NCBI RefSeq assembly: GCF_000350225.1
Contig: NW_005179297.1
Coordinates: forward strand, 1-64,000
DNA: 64,000 nucleotides
Direction of reading: 5' to 3'
From: Chondrus crispus
Taxonomy: Eukaryota > Rhodophyta > Florideophyceae > Gigartinales > Gigartinaceae
The notes beneath the pieces were generated by a model that was given only the letters and a program-made list of their open reading frames with translations, was not told the origin of the DNA and made no database searches. The position numbers and the translations under genes were made by a program. Positions 43,868-55,900 of the stretch are shown here, piece by piece. Within the stretch, counting starts at the first letter, position 1. Each line of letters starts with the position of its first letter.

Positions 43868-45272
43868 ATGAAAGATTCCGTACTACAAGGTCTCCATTAC
43901 GGAGCAAATATGGAGCTCTACTACTCTCTCGATCGCAAAGGTTCTGAAAGTGAATCTGTATGGTGGCCCGCCACAGTTGAGAAGCTTTCTTTTACACATG
44001 ATAGCAGGGACCCGACCCTATCAGCCTCTATAAGGGTTTCTTCCTTGCATGGCTTTCATTCTTCAGTACAGAACGTTGTGTTCGACAAAGAACAGCAGGT
44101 CAGAACCAAGCAAAATGTTCTTTACTCTTGGCGCTTCCCTCCTGAAGCCGCTCTATCAGATTCAGACTCTCATTCACAGCGAAATGAAGAACTTTCTGAG
44201 GCAGAAGAGCAAAAGAATGACGAAGACTACAGCCCAAATGTTCACCGTGCGAGTATGGGGAAACGGAAGAAGCCAGAAGTACTCGAGGATCCTTTTGATG
44301 AAATACGGGATGCTGTTCAAGAAGGACGTCAGTATGAAGATTTAGAGCGAGCTGTTAAACAGGCTTGAAGCATCATTAAGGAGCACGCTACAGCGCTTTT
44401 TCGTCTACAATCTGAACGGATCATATCCAGTTTACAAGATGGGAATGGGAATCTTTTCCCACTGGACTTCTGACGGTCACGAGTGGCGCCATTCCTAGAG
44501 AAGCCTCCCTTAGCTTCCTCTCAATTTGCTGCTGGAGAACTACGTCAAGGCTTTCAGTTCTTCTCGCAAGAGCATTTCAAACGAAGCTCCGATTGCACCC
44601 TTTCTCAGTTTGATCATGTACTTGACTACGTGCGCAGGACTGCAGGGAATAGAGCTATGATACGTCCTTCTTATGAGATTGTTAAGGCTATCCGCAGGCA
44701 GAAGTTATATCTTGTTCTCATCCTTCGAGTCCCTCGCACGTACCTTTGCCCCAGTATCTTCGGCTTTGCTTAGAAGAGTCGTCCTCAAACAAAAACTGGA
44801 ACGTGGCACTGGATCACTCACCGGACTTCGTATTCTAGGATGTGTAGTGCAAAGTGAGAAGGACCCTTTGGTTCCCATGTACCTCACAGTGGGTAAGGGA
44901 TTGCCGCAGGCAGAAGAAGATAGAGACTTGCCTGTCTTAACAAGGAAAAACACGTTGTGGAATGGCGTGGAGAATATGTTTAAGGAGTCTCTAGTCATGA
45001 TGAACGCAAAACCGTACGAGCTCCTAAGCATGACAGAATCCGTACTCACGACCGACAAATTTGAAATAATGCAGGAACGGTTCTCGTTTTGTATCACATG
45101 GAAGCGCGAATCACACCTTGATCTAGAAAGGATACTGACTCTAGCCCCCAAGCGGGTCGAAGTGCTTGGGACACTGGAGGCAACAATTCCTTACGTCCTG
45201 GTCAGGGATGAGATACATTGCAAGGAAGTTGCTAGTCTCTGTTCCAAGCTCACATTCGAAGATGATTCGTGA
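43868..45272 (+). pseudogene. Unknown cargo protein, possible Tudor-like N-terminus
   Basis: ATG 43868 opens GLHYGANMELYYSLDR and then VWWPATVEKL, which resembles the start of Tudor/PWWP-type barrels that read methyl marks; that resemblance is weak. A charged segment and a helical C-terminal part follow, with no family recognised. TGA codons at 44366 and 44471 lie in phase, and a shift near 44690 moves to the frame that ends at 45272. Each break is a single-base event. Lying 330 bases downstream of the dioxygenase fusion gene on the same strand, it could act with it. Confidence 0.6.
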
Positions 45273-45461
45273 TCACGCATTGAAACATTCTCTTCAAATC
45301 CCATTAAATATCACGTACTACAGAGACATTGAATACAACTCCATGTACTTTAAAAGACCTGCAATTTGTGACATATTCCATACAAGTGTAGTTCACTTAT
45401 CTTTACCTTCACAGCGACATACTTACACCACAGAAATTCACAGTATGTCTCTGTAATTTAC

Positions 45462-47552
45462 TCACTTAAACGAAACCTTCTGCAGGGCAACTATCTCTTC
45501 ATCCATTTCCTCGCTTTCTGCACCTTCTTCGGCTCCAATAAAGAGGTCGCTCTCTTACGCATCTTCTTCTTCCTCATCTGCTCTCTCATTCAAGTTCATT
45601 CTGTTGTAATCTTCTGTGGTCAAACGAAGCACTTTCGAGTACAGAAGGTTCAGACGACTCTTCGCGGTAGCAGGGACTAGATCTAGAGCGAGAGTTTCAA
45701 TGCTCCTGTCAGCGAAGTCCGGCTGATGTTCATCAGGTAAGCTTCTTGAGTTGTTGCGATGCAAAGTTACCATCTCTCTGAACAAACAGGCTATTACATA
45801 TACCACCTTCATAGAGCATGAATGTAAGGCCAAGAATTCATCAGGCTTCAAACTGTAAACGAATCGTTGGCAGTACAAAAGTGCCATCAGCAGAAAGTTC
45901 ACATTCCGACGTAGAGTCTTGTTCTCCCCGCTCCCAACGAATGGCTTTTCCTGAAATACTTCAACCTCATACTCCAACTTTATCGACAAGTCTTCTCAGT
46001 GTGCATCGAGAAGCTCTCGCCACTTCTTCAAGTTCTTGGAACATGTCGCTTCTTCCACTCCGGATTTGCAAACCTCGACGAGGGGCACTTCAGCGAAATT
46101 GAAATGCATCGGACTGTTCACGAGGCTGGAGAGGAATGTAGGGGATACTTCGCCGTGCCAAAGAAACCCCACCTCGATGAAGAACTCGTTTCTCACAAAC
46201 TCCTTTGACTTGTTCATATGCTGCACGTTTTGCTGGTTCACCATCTTCACAATCTCTTCCCCAAGTGTCTGTCTTTCCACTGCCTCCTCAGACATCGCTC
46301 CAGTCGCTCCCTCTAGCCCTCGACTCACTGGCGCGCCCCTGCTCTTGGACGTTGACAAGTCATCCTTCGAAAGGACATCATTGATGAGGCTCTTCCTCAC
46401 GAAACCTTTTCGCAGCCACTTCGGACGAGGGATACCGAACGCTTCATCCCCGATAACAACCCGATCAACGCCAATCGTCGGGTTGTTTTGGGCCATCGTG
46501 ATCAGAGACAAGCATAACTTCCGACGAATGCGACAAGCGATACTGTGGGCTTCGGACTTAGAAAGCGCTTCCATCGACTTCGCGGGAGGCAATCGACGTA
46601 AAACCAACCCATGCATCACACTCTCTACTGCCAACACAACATACTTCATATCTGGCTCCTCCTCATTCGTTCCGCACTCTGTCACTGCTTCCATCACAGT
46701 ACTGATGAACTGCATCCCAAATATACGACTGTAGAACTTTTCTGAGTATACTTGAGGCAAGGGGGCGAATTGAGCAGCTATTAACTGTCCCGTATCCTTG
46801 CTCTTTGATAACCCTGCCATCACACGGATAGCCAAGTTCGTGGCGTCCTCACACTTCTCCATCTTCGTCTCGAGCGACTTCTCAACGTCGATTACTTCTT
46901 GCTTCAGCTGGAAAAAGGCCTACGAAATCAGTTGCCTTATGGCTTCATGAGACTTCTGAATCGCCTTCTGGAAAAGAAGAGTAGCATTTGGACTGGGCTG
47001 CTCCTGTCCGCTTTGCACCGTAAGACCAGGTGAAAAACTCTGCGAGCCACCTTTGGAGTAAATGATGCGGGAGTAAATGATGCGAATGCGGCGCGAAGCC
47101 TGGCGAACGGCTTGTGTCAGAGTCCTGAAGCGAGATTCGGCTTCTCGTACAGGAGCGTTCTCCGACGGTGTAAATCCTGTAAAATGCAGGGTTAGTTCTC
47201 GGACTCGTTTGCGGGGAGGAGGCTCGGCGACAACCTCATCATCCTTTTCTTCAATTGCGGCTCTCTTACGCGGGGATGTTCTTCGGTTAACATCCGCGCC
47301 CTCTCGTTTACTCCTCTTACGCGACGGAATACTGTCGCGAGTTGCCGACAGAACGAGTGATGCAGTATCCTCCCCAATGCCTTCTTCGATTTCAGGGCAC
47401 CGACTGCCGGAACTCGTTGGGCGAATGACCTTTGCACCGAGGCTACGTTTTCCAAAGCCTTCCGGATCTCCCTGCTATGCATGCTCTGCGCCGGGTGTCT
47501 TCTTGCACTTCGCCTTCGCGCGGTCTCTGGAGGTGCTAGCCCGTCTATTCAT
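45462..47552 (-). pseudogene. Unknown 696-codon cargo protein with four in-frame stops
   Basis: A single phase runs from ATG 47552 to TGA 45464-45462 without any frameshift. It is interrupted by TAG 47477, TAG 46922, TGA 45998 and TAA 45557. Coding quality stays constant across each stop, and the text after the last one is a sensible acidic tail (ESDLFIGAEEGAESEEMDEE). The N-terminal third is basic with likely nuclear localisation stretches (SPRKRAA, PPPRKRVREL). The middle is helical (QLKQEVIDVEKSLETKMEKC). No family was recognised. Each stop is one C-to-T change from CAG, CAA or CGA. It is convergent with the Tudor-like gene. Confidence 0.7.
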
Positions 47553-47859
47553 CGATACAGAAGGCAGGCGAAGATGTTTAAGTGAGAAGGGTTGGGAAAT
47601 GGAGGAAGGAGTGAAAAGGAGGACGGAGTGAAAACGAGGATGAAGTGAAAAGGAATGGAACGAAAAAGAACGTGCTCTTTCGAAGCTGGAATAAGCAACA
47701 GCGTGGAGAATTTGCTAGCGCAGAGGTGCGGAGAACCAGTGAATGTATATCGACGCGCAGGCGAGACGTGGAGATGTGTACAAGTTTAGAAACAGCATGC
47801 AATGAGTATGCGAGTGATACCACCAGCACGTACCATAATTAGATATTCCAGTTTGTTTT

Positions 47860-48214
47860 TACCCTGGCCCGTGAACGTATGACCTGAGCACCAGAAAATA
47901 TAGCCGATACAGCCGGGCAGAATTTCCGAGGTAAACTTACCGCCCACCAACAGAGACCCGGGCGGCGTGTAATAATGCCCAGAAACATTGGGGTGGGCAT
48001 CGCTCTTGAGCTCATAGTATTGCCCAAAGGCATATATCTATTGCCAATTTGGCACAATTGTGGGGCGGCACCGGATGCCCCCGGACCAATCACGTGGGAG
48101 GCAATTTCTGCCTAAAAGCTCACCCGGGCAGGTCATGGTGGGCGCCACCTGTGCAACCAAATGGGGGACGGCAATTTTTGGGCTAAAAAATCGCCCAGAA
48201 ATTGATGTTACAAG
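47860..48214. other. Right subterminal region of the 17-kb transposon
   Basis: No gene is seen. GCCC-rich short motifs (CCCGGGC, GCCCACC, TGGGC) are dense, as in the left subterminal region, and may bind the transposase. Confidence 0.45.
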
Positions 48215-48230
48215 ATTTTGACCTTCCTGT
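48215..48230 (-). repeat. Right terminal inverted repeat
   Basis: ATTTTGACCTTCCTGT is the exact reverse complement of 31125-31140. It is followed by GCCC at 48231-48234. Confidence 0.92.
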
Positions 48231-49496
48231 GCCCTTCCTCTCGGCCGAGGGGCTTCGGGACGAGGAAAAAATCTGCCATTACGCGGCGGCGTCCATACAT
48301 GGGCGTACCGTACGAAGGATGACCGGGCCTACGTGGCCAATTTGAAACTGATCCTCGACAATCTCCGCATACGGGAGGAAGCTCTCTCAGAGGCGATGAT
48401 GGCCTGGGGAAACGCGATCTTACCGGACGGTTTTGCCCAATGACCCAAACGGGTACGCGACCCAGCGATGCATAAGAAGCTCAAATTCGAGCGTCGGATA
48501 CGAAATAGCAAGGGGGTGTTTGTCGCTTACGAATGGGTCGAAGTTACCTCATTCGAGCGGTCAGTTCTCAATACGTGGTATCCGGAGGTATCAGCGTGGT
48601 TCGGGCAGTATGAAGTCCCTGCGGACTTCATTGCGGAGGTTCCACCTTGTGTGGTGTATTGCGGACTGAGTTGGTTGGAAGACCCTCAGTCCGCTCGTTG
48701 GATGGTCTTCTTGATCGAGTCGCTCGCCATCGTCGCCAAGCGGTTCCTGTGGAGCGCGTACGACGAGCGGCTCTATTTAGTCCCGACCATGGTCGTCGAG
48801 TGGATTCCGCGGCTTGATTTAACGCGCGTGCTGGGCAGTGCGGTGCTACAGGGACAGTTGAGCTCCCTGCTGGATCTCCACGAGGACATTGATTGGCCTC
48901 GTGTGCCCTACGCACAGGTGCATCATTACGACAACCCCCGAACAACGCACTAATCTCCCGGGCGGCGGTGCGACGCGGGTGGTCCGAACAGTGGCAATTG
49001 GGTTCGGATCGAGGTCGGCACCCTCAGACTCAGCCAGCCCGAGTATCTGCGGGGCGGAGGCTGTGGGCAGGTCGACCCCAGTAGCGAGGATAGGCGCGTG
49101 CGAAGACGCGGGGTAGGCTTCGGGAAGAGTCCCGGTAACGCTCCTGATCGGGGAGAACGTGTAGGCGGTTCCGCCCCGGTAACCATCGTCGCGCCGGTGG
49201 CAGCGGACGTGGGTACGACCGGGGGCCAGGGAGAGTACGTACCGCCGAGCGACGATGAGGAGGGGCGCGAACCGCCCCCGATGTCTGACGCGGAATTCCG
49301 CGAGCTGCTGAGGAACCCGCGTTTGCGGGCACAACTGCAGCGGTTGATCGCGGAGGAGACGCCGGCGCCCGGAGCGACAACGGCGGGTCACCCAGATCTT
49401 GGCATGGGGGACCTCCCGGAAGCAGCGCGCGCCACGGTGGTCGCAGAGGTCCGAGAGGAGGATCTCGTGAATTACGAGGGTGAGGGCGACTCATGA
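48231..49496 (+). pseudogene. Gag-like protein, right part
   Basis: Starting from the repeated GCCC, the frame continues the 17 codons at 31074. After a shift near 48305 it runs to TGA 49494-49496 with in-phase stops TGA 48447 and TAA 48951. The part at 48468-48953 has Trp-rich helical text (VAYEWVEVTSFER, WLEDPQSARWMVFLIESLAI) of the kind found in retrotransposon Gag. The last part is proline/acid-rich with a helix (SDAEFRELLRNPRLRAQLQRL). No zinc knuckle or pol follows, so the element may be non-autonomous. Assignment as Gag is inference. Confidence 0.55.
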
Positions 49497-51760
49497 GGTC
49501 GAGTAGATATCTCCAGATGGCACCCCGGAGGGCGACCGTCCAAAGGGGAAGGGACTCGCTTATCGCGAGGAAGATACCGCTCGAAGTCGGGGGTTACGAT
49601 CTCGCGTGATACTTACGGGAGGTATGCCACCAGCGGGAGTGTCCCGCTCAGTGCATTATTCTCGAATATACGAGGGACACAAAGAAAAATGCAAACGACG
49701 CGAAGTTGGGGTTGGAGGTCGCATGCCTCGCGTGCGAGTGGGAGGCCACCGGGGGGGTTATTACGCGCGGTGAATTAGTCTCGGGCATCCGAGGAACTAT
49801 ACAGTAAACGACGCCACGAGGTCGAGACAAGCCCACGGCTTGGAGACGGACGCGGCTTGACTGAGGTCGGGGGCGACAGATATGATCTTAGTAGATACCT
49901 CCGTGTGGGGAACGAGCGAGAGGTATCGTTATCGAAAAGGGGGAATTGAACACGTTCGGTCGGCGGGGGGGGCCTCCGCTTCGATGGGAACGGCGTCACC
50001 CCCTTTTGGAGGTGCGGGCGTGAGCACGCCACCCAGTGAGGAGACGCCTCTTCAAACTGGTTGGGATGTGCCCCACGTAGGAGCGGAAACGGCCTTACAA
50101 GGTGCCCCACTTGGTGAGTCGGGGCGTCTCTCGCGAGAGCCGATATTCCTCCGTTCGTGGAACGAACGACCTTGAACTCGCCGTACGGCGAGCAAGGGCC
50201 TCATTACGCCAGTAGGAGGTCTCTCCTCTTTGAGGAGACGAGTACCAAGCGCGGTCCGGGCGAGGGGCGCCTTTGCCAACCGAGGCTGACGACGTATCCT
50301 TCCCTCCCATTGGGAGAAGGGTAGCCCCCAGGCGCTCGGCGGGGTGCGTGGTTTGCGCTTTACGTGCGAGGTGTTGCTCCCTGGTAGGAGGGCGGCAGTG
50401 GCCTCAACATCCCGCGCTGCTACGCCGGCGGCTCGTCCCGGATCTAGCCGGGGGGAAGGGCGCCACGCCCAAGATTTTAACGGAAATACACATCCCTGGC
50501 CTATCGCGGAGACGAGCTGCCATAAAAGGCAGGTTTGGCAATTTCCAACGACCTCTTTTTTTACGTTCGTAAATGTCTGTTATTTAACGACCAATTGTAG
50601 GGATCTCTCTCGTTCCTACGCTCTGTAACTCAGTCTGAAGCCTCTATGTGCGACAGCCTCCTTTCTAAGTCCCCACGTCAATGCTGCTCTGTTTTCATTA
50701 CAGTACCTTATAGTTTTTTTTGTACCAGCCAGCGCAGCAGAGCCGGATTTCTAAGCTAATGGAATAAACCGGGCCAGCTATCTTGCCCTTGCACTGGCGT
50801 GGTACGCTTCTTGTCAGACCTACCCAACTCTACTGCCTTATGAACAACGATTCGTGTGAAAGGGGGCTGATGAAAGAGCAGAAGCAGACAGATGTTGGAG
50901 GCCTTTTTTTACGACAAGCCTCCTCAACGTTCTGAAGATCACCCAGGTCAACGTTCTGAACGGATCGCTCCTTTTATAGTTCCTCCTTCTGAGATATGGT
51001 GTATCCGTTCCCCCATTTCCATACAAACGGCGTTCTTGGTCTAGAGAAAAAGGTGAGCACTATTTCGTTAACTTAAAGCTTCCGCCCACTCGTCCGCTCG
51101 TCTTTTCCGTGTAAGAGGGGCATTTGAGCGGAGGTAACATCTTGATTGAGGTTTTACCCGAACGAACAAGATGTAGTGCTTGGCTCGACTTTGGCGCCAA
51201 GGTGAGAATTTTACGTAATGATAGCAGAAATCTTATAGTTTTTCTCGCCGGCAACGAGAGTGTAGAGATTTGGCACATTTACTGGAGCCAAAAAGCGATT
51301 AACAAGGAATTACATTGTGGCCACAGAAGCTGATACATCGCAAAATTGTCTCGAATGCTTCTGATTCTATGGCTGGTTTTTACGAAAAGCTTGAAAACAA
51401 GCAAACTATCGCTACTTCTGGTCAAAAAACCCATGCCATCGTCTCTGTTCCGGTATGGTGGGTCGCCATCAATGGATTTAGTCTCCCGTCGATATCCAGC
51501 CCTTCTGTAATCGAAATATATTGACCAGAATCACGAACGCATCATTTTAGTGGCAGAAGTAGTGAAGGGGCCGTCAATGCCGCTTAATCGAGCTCCTGCC
51601 CAGGAGAATGCTTCCGTGCAGGTTGCGGCGGCGCACAATGACAGATACAAAACAGAAGGAAAGAAATGGTACGTGAGAATGATGTCGCAGGCCTCGATAC
51701 ACGCTATGCATATGAAGAATGGGTGCGTCTTCTTAACGAACCACTGGTTTCGTCGTTGTG
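49497..51760. other. Spacer with no convincing gene
   Basis: The first 1.1 kb is GC-rich with short direct and inverted motifs and probably belongs to the gag-only element. From about 50570 the composition becomes AT-rich. Short open frames (51124-51333, 51315-51524, 51550-51760) carry no recognised domain. The last is cut by the LTR element at 51761. Confidence 0.4.
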
Positions 51761-52068
51761 TATTGCGTCACGCTGTGTTACGTGGCTGGATATTGTGCTG
51801 TTAAAGCATTTCATGTCGACTCAAGCATGAGTGCGGAATGCAAAAATTGCATGTGCGTCTGGAAGCGTTCTGGTTCTGAACTTCTCAAAACTTACGCGGC
51901 AGTTTCTTAACCACTCTAAAGTGCACCGCCTCGTACGACAGCCCAGTCAGACCGCATCTACTATAGTTTTCCAGATTACCCTGTCTTTCTTTCCCTGCTT
52001 AAGACTCTCCCGACGATAAACATCGAAGAGAGCTATCTCATCTCTGCATTTTACTACAACGTGCAATA
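51761..52068 (+). repeat. 5' LTR
   Basis: It starts TATTGCGTCACGC and ends CAACGTGCAATA. It matches 56996-57316 apart from scattered bases and a 13-base insertion in the other copy. Confidence 0.9.
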
Positions 52069-52102
52069 GTGATCATTAAGCTTTTTTTTTCGTTTCACAG
52101 TC

Positions 52103-52968
52103 ATGGCTCCCTCAACGGGCCCAACTGTGGGACAAAGCCTGTTTACCCCAGTTCCCCATCCTAAGCTGCGAAAGCTGGGACGCAAGCATATCGACGTGTT
52201 TCTGCGGGAAAAGAAAAACTACCTTCTGTGCATCGCCGACGCGCAAGCCTCTGGCAGCACAATCCAACCGATATATATCAAGGCTTCTATTGATATAGAT
52301 TTTCTACTGTCTTTGGTGGAAGTTGGCGAGTTTGCTGGAGTATCAATCGCCAGCGAACTCACGGATGAAAACCTTCAGGAGTGGCTCAAAGCCAATGAGA
52401 AGGTCAGTGTCGAGTCTTTGAGCCTTCAGGAGCTAAAAGCCGCTTTCAAAAGCAATGTCCGTATGAATATCAATGAACCAGATTCAGATATGCAAATCGA
52501 AGGCTTGTTCGTGGACTTTAAGACGTTTTTTCGTAGTAAGAAGTGGGACCACCTGGTCGAATTAAATCTTAAACTAGTCATTTCACAAATGGTCACCCTT
52601 TTTAAAAACAACGGCTTTGAAAAACAGATCGAGGCGGTCCTGGAGATTAGCAAGCACAATTTGCGAAAGAAGTGGTTGCCTTTTATAAACACTGTATTGC
52701 CGAGGCGATGGCCTGTGACAAATTTGTTTCAGTCAAGAGTACGTAAGATTCTAAGGTGTCCGACAAAGCGAGGCCGCCTTCCAGGGCGTTTGCACAGAAC
52801 GGCGCGCGCAATGAGAAAGGAGCACGCTCGGAAAGAGATTCGGAAAAAGATTCGGAACGCAGTCCAAAAGGGAGCTCACTTGGAAGTTGGAAAGAAAGCA
52901 CAAGCAAAGGAGAATCAGCAATACTGTGGGAACAAATTCATCTGACAAGGAGTGACCCTTCTGCTTGA
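52103..52968 (+). pseudogene. Gag of the 5.6-kb chromovirus
   Basis: ATG 52103 begins 35 bases after the LTR and codes for 280 residues. The N-terminal half is helical and unlike a named domain, and the middle carries a predicted capsid-like stretch (WDHLVELNLKLVISQMVTLF). After a frame change near 52690-52760 a Lys/Ser/Arg-rich segment (52756-52968) leads to KKCKKRHLLKDC at about 52974, a degenerate zinc-knuckle-like end. It is identified as Gag by its place before the protease. Confidence 0.6.
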
Positions 52969-55900
52969 ATACAAAGAAGTGCAAGAAACGTCACTTGCTC
53001 AAGGACTGTACGGACACTACCGCCGAGGAAAGAGCAGATATATACCGCGAGTTTTACAAGGCGAAACCGAAAGGAACCATCAACGCCTTGATAGAAACTG
53101 ACTCAATCACCCGACCCACTACGGTATCCAGTACAATACCGAGAATGGAGCTGGCAGAGAGCACGGGACGTCTCTCTGGGCACTTGTCGGACATAGTACC
53201 AGTGGTGGTGAATGGTGATTATGGTGCTGATCATTCAGCGCTATGCGAGGTACACCTACAAGAATGCGCTAACGCCGGAGTTTTCGTGCAGGTGCTTCCT
53301 CTCGGGATGCCCATCGAAATAGGGCTGGCACTCAGCGAGCGTGACGGGGAGTCAGAAATGGTGTTCAAAGCTACCGAGAAGGCTCGAATTTTGATTACTC
53401 TTGACACAAATGGTGGTCCACTGCGACTCCGCAATGTCGAATTCTTAGTCTTTCTAGAAAATATGCCAGAGGTCCTTCTCTCACGTCCCTTTCTTCTGTC
53501 TATGGGGTTTGATCTTGACAAACACCTGGCGGAGGTTTGCGACGAGTTCCACAACGCAGATTTCTCTCATGTCGGATTTTCGGGTACTGTAGAGGAAGGC
53601 ATTCCATCGTCTACAAACAACCCCTCGCGTCTATCTCGAGTGCTACTGGACAGAAGCTGCCAGGAGGAGGAATCGGAAGAGTTTCATGACGAGGAATATG
53701 TCAATTCAGATTGTCTCTCGAACGCAGTATTGACAAAAGATGAAGCAAGCGGCATGATTGATCATGTACCATCCGCTCTTTTCTATGGTGACGGATTAGA
53801 TGATGACCCCTTACGAGTCGACGATGAACTGGATCCGGGAACGGATGATCCGTCAAGTACGACGCAAGCTCTACATGACCGCGTAAAAGATGTCATTTCC
53901 AATGGTTTTCCAGCGCACCTCCACGGCGAACTGAAGGCTATGCTGACGGAATACAAGGACATTTTCCGGGCAAGCCTGGGTCCGATCCTCCTGCCAGGGT
54001 ACCGCCCATGCAAATTAACTTCAAAGAGGATGCCAAAGCCGTGCGTGTTAGAGTCAGACGATATTCGGCACCACAGGCAGCTTTTCTGAGGGCTAAAACG
54101 GACGAACTGCTACCATTAGGGTGGATCAGGCGCAACAATCAGAGTCAATGGGCATGCGCACCCCTGCTTGCGCCGAAAACTGGACCAGAACAGTTCTGTT
54201 TCACGGTGGACCTTCGTCCAGTCAACAATCAAACAGTACCCTTCGCGTGGCCGATGTCTCACCTCGAGACAGCAGCGTCAGAATTCGCTGGAGACAAGAT
54301 TTTCGCAACAATTGACCTTTGTCATGGGTATTGGCAGATGCCTCTCGAATGAACTGTGCAGGAATGCCAAAGCTTCATCACACCTGATGGTGTTTCCACC
54401 CCCACTCGGGTACTTCACGGACAGACCAACGCTACTTTTTACTTCCAGAGTACAATAGCAGAGATCTGTCTATCGCTTCGAGACTGGATGCTACAGTGAC
54501 TCGATGACATTCTCATTCACTGTACAAATGAAGACGAACTTTTCTGCAAATTATAGAAATTTTTCTTAATCTGCCGTGAACATGGGATCAAGCTACATGT
54601 GCACAAATGCCAGTTTTACGTAACTACTGTAAACTGGTGCGGCAAGTCATTTCAGAAGCTGGTATCAGGATGGAACCCAAGCGTATGGAGTCTCTACTGC
54701 AGATGCCTGCTCCGAACACAGGTGATCAGATGCAGCAGTTCCTCTGTGCTGTGAATTAGATGAGGATGTCACTTCCTCAGTATAACGAGGTGGTCTCCCC
54801 GCTCTCAAAATTACTTGAGGAGGTGCTTTCTCTTGCTGGGTCTCATACGAAAAAGGCCGCTGCCAAAATAAAGCTCTCGGACACTTCATGGAACAGGAGC
54901 CACACTCAGTGCTTCGAAACAGTTAAGAAGGCCCTCGCAACGTCTCTTACTCTCGCGCACCCAGACCCAGCGAAAACTCTATGCCTCTTTACCGATGCCA
55001 GCGATGAACATTGGTCAGGCGTCCTATCGCAGATTCCTGAAGTTGATCTCGACGCGGCTTTTTCAACACAGCGACACGAGCCCTTAGCGTTTCTCTCGGG
55101 ATCCTTCCACGGGTCCAGTGCGCGTTGGTCCACACCGGAGAAAGAGGCATTTGCCACTGTCCAGTCCGTCACCCGCCTAGACTATATCTTGCTTCGCCCG
55201 GAGGGTTTATGCTCTTTACAGACCACAAGAACCTGGTATATATCTTCAACCCGCTGTCTACAAATCCCAGTCTACAGAAGCATGTGATGAACACAGTCGA
55301 GCGTTGGGCTCTGTCCCTTTCTGCCTTTCGTTTCACCATAATTCACATATCTGGAGATGAAAACTGCTGGGCAGACCTTCTGTCTCGCTGGGGTATTGCG
55401 TCCTCTACCGGCAATGCCTTAACGCAACGCCGCATGGCCTCTCTTTTTACTGCACCCATCGCCTCAGATCTAAATCCAGACTTTAGTTGGCCCCAAGTCG
55501 AAGAAATCGCAAGGACAAAATCCAGAGCATTTGAAGAAGGTGATACTACAAGTAATCTCAAAGAGTCACGTGGAATTTGGGAAACTGAAACGGGGGCAGT
55601 GTGGATTCCAGTCTCAGCCCAGAAGCTGCAGCTGCGCTTTTGTGTCATTGGGCACTGTGGTCGTGGAGGACATCGAGGTTTGAAAAGTACCAAGGCAAGC
55701 ATTTGAGAACACTTCTTTTGGGAAGCCATGAATAGCGACATTGCTACATTCTGCAATACATGTCTCCACTGCGAGAGCACAATAGGTGGGAAACGTATAC
55801 CACGGCCATTAGGGCATGCACTGCGTGCGGACGCCCGGAACGAGCTTCTACATTTTGACTACCTGTTTATGGGAAAAAGAGACACAGCTGAGATTTATGT

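Larger units (their letters stand above)
31125..48230. mobile_element. 17.1-kb DNA transposon with epigenetic cargo, TSD GCCC
   Basis: The ends are perfect 16-base inverted repeats, ACAGGAAGGTCAAAAT, with weaker symmetry continuing inward (GATTTTTT followed by GCCCA on both sides). GCCC flanks it on both sides, and the interrupted gag-like frame is exactly restored across the site. Inside are a large DDE-like transposase at the left and four cargo genes: methyltransferase-SET (minus), 2OG dioxygenase fusion (plus), possible Tudor-like protein (plus), and a 696-codon protein (minus). No other element interrupts it. All five genes have stops or frameshifts, so this copy is probably dead, although some indels lie in G runs and might be sequencing errors. 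Confidence 0.9.

Noticed and set aside
45462-47552. Stop-codon reassignment or readthrough in the organism
   Set aside because: The oxygenase gene uses a normal stop, and all three stop codons appear inside the transposon genes. Decay by C-to-T changes is simpler.
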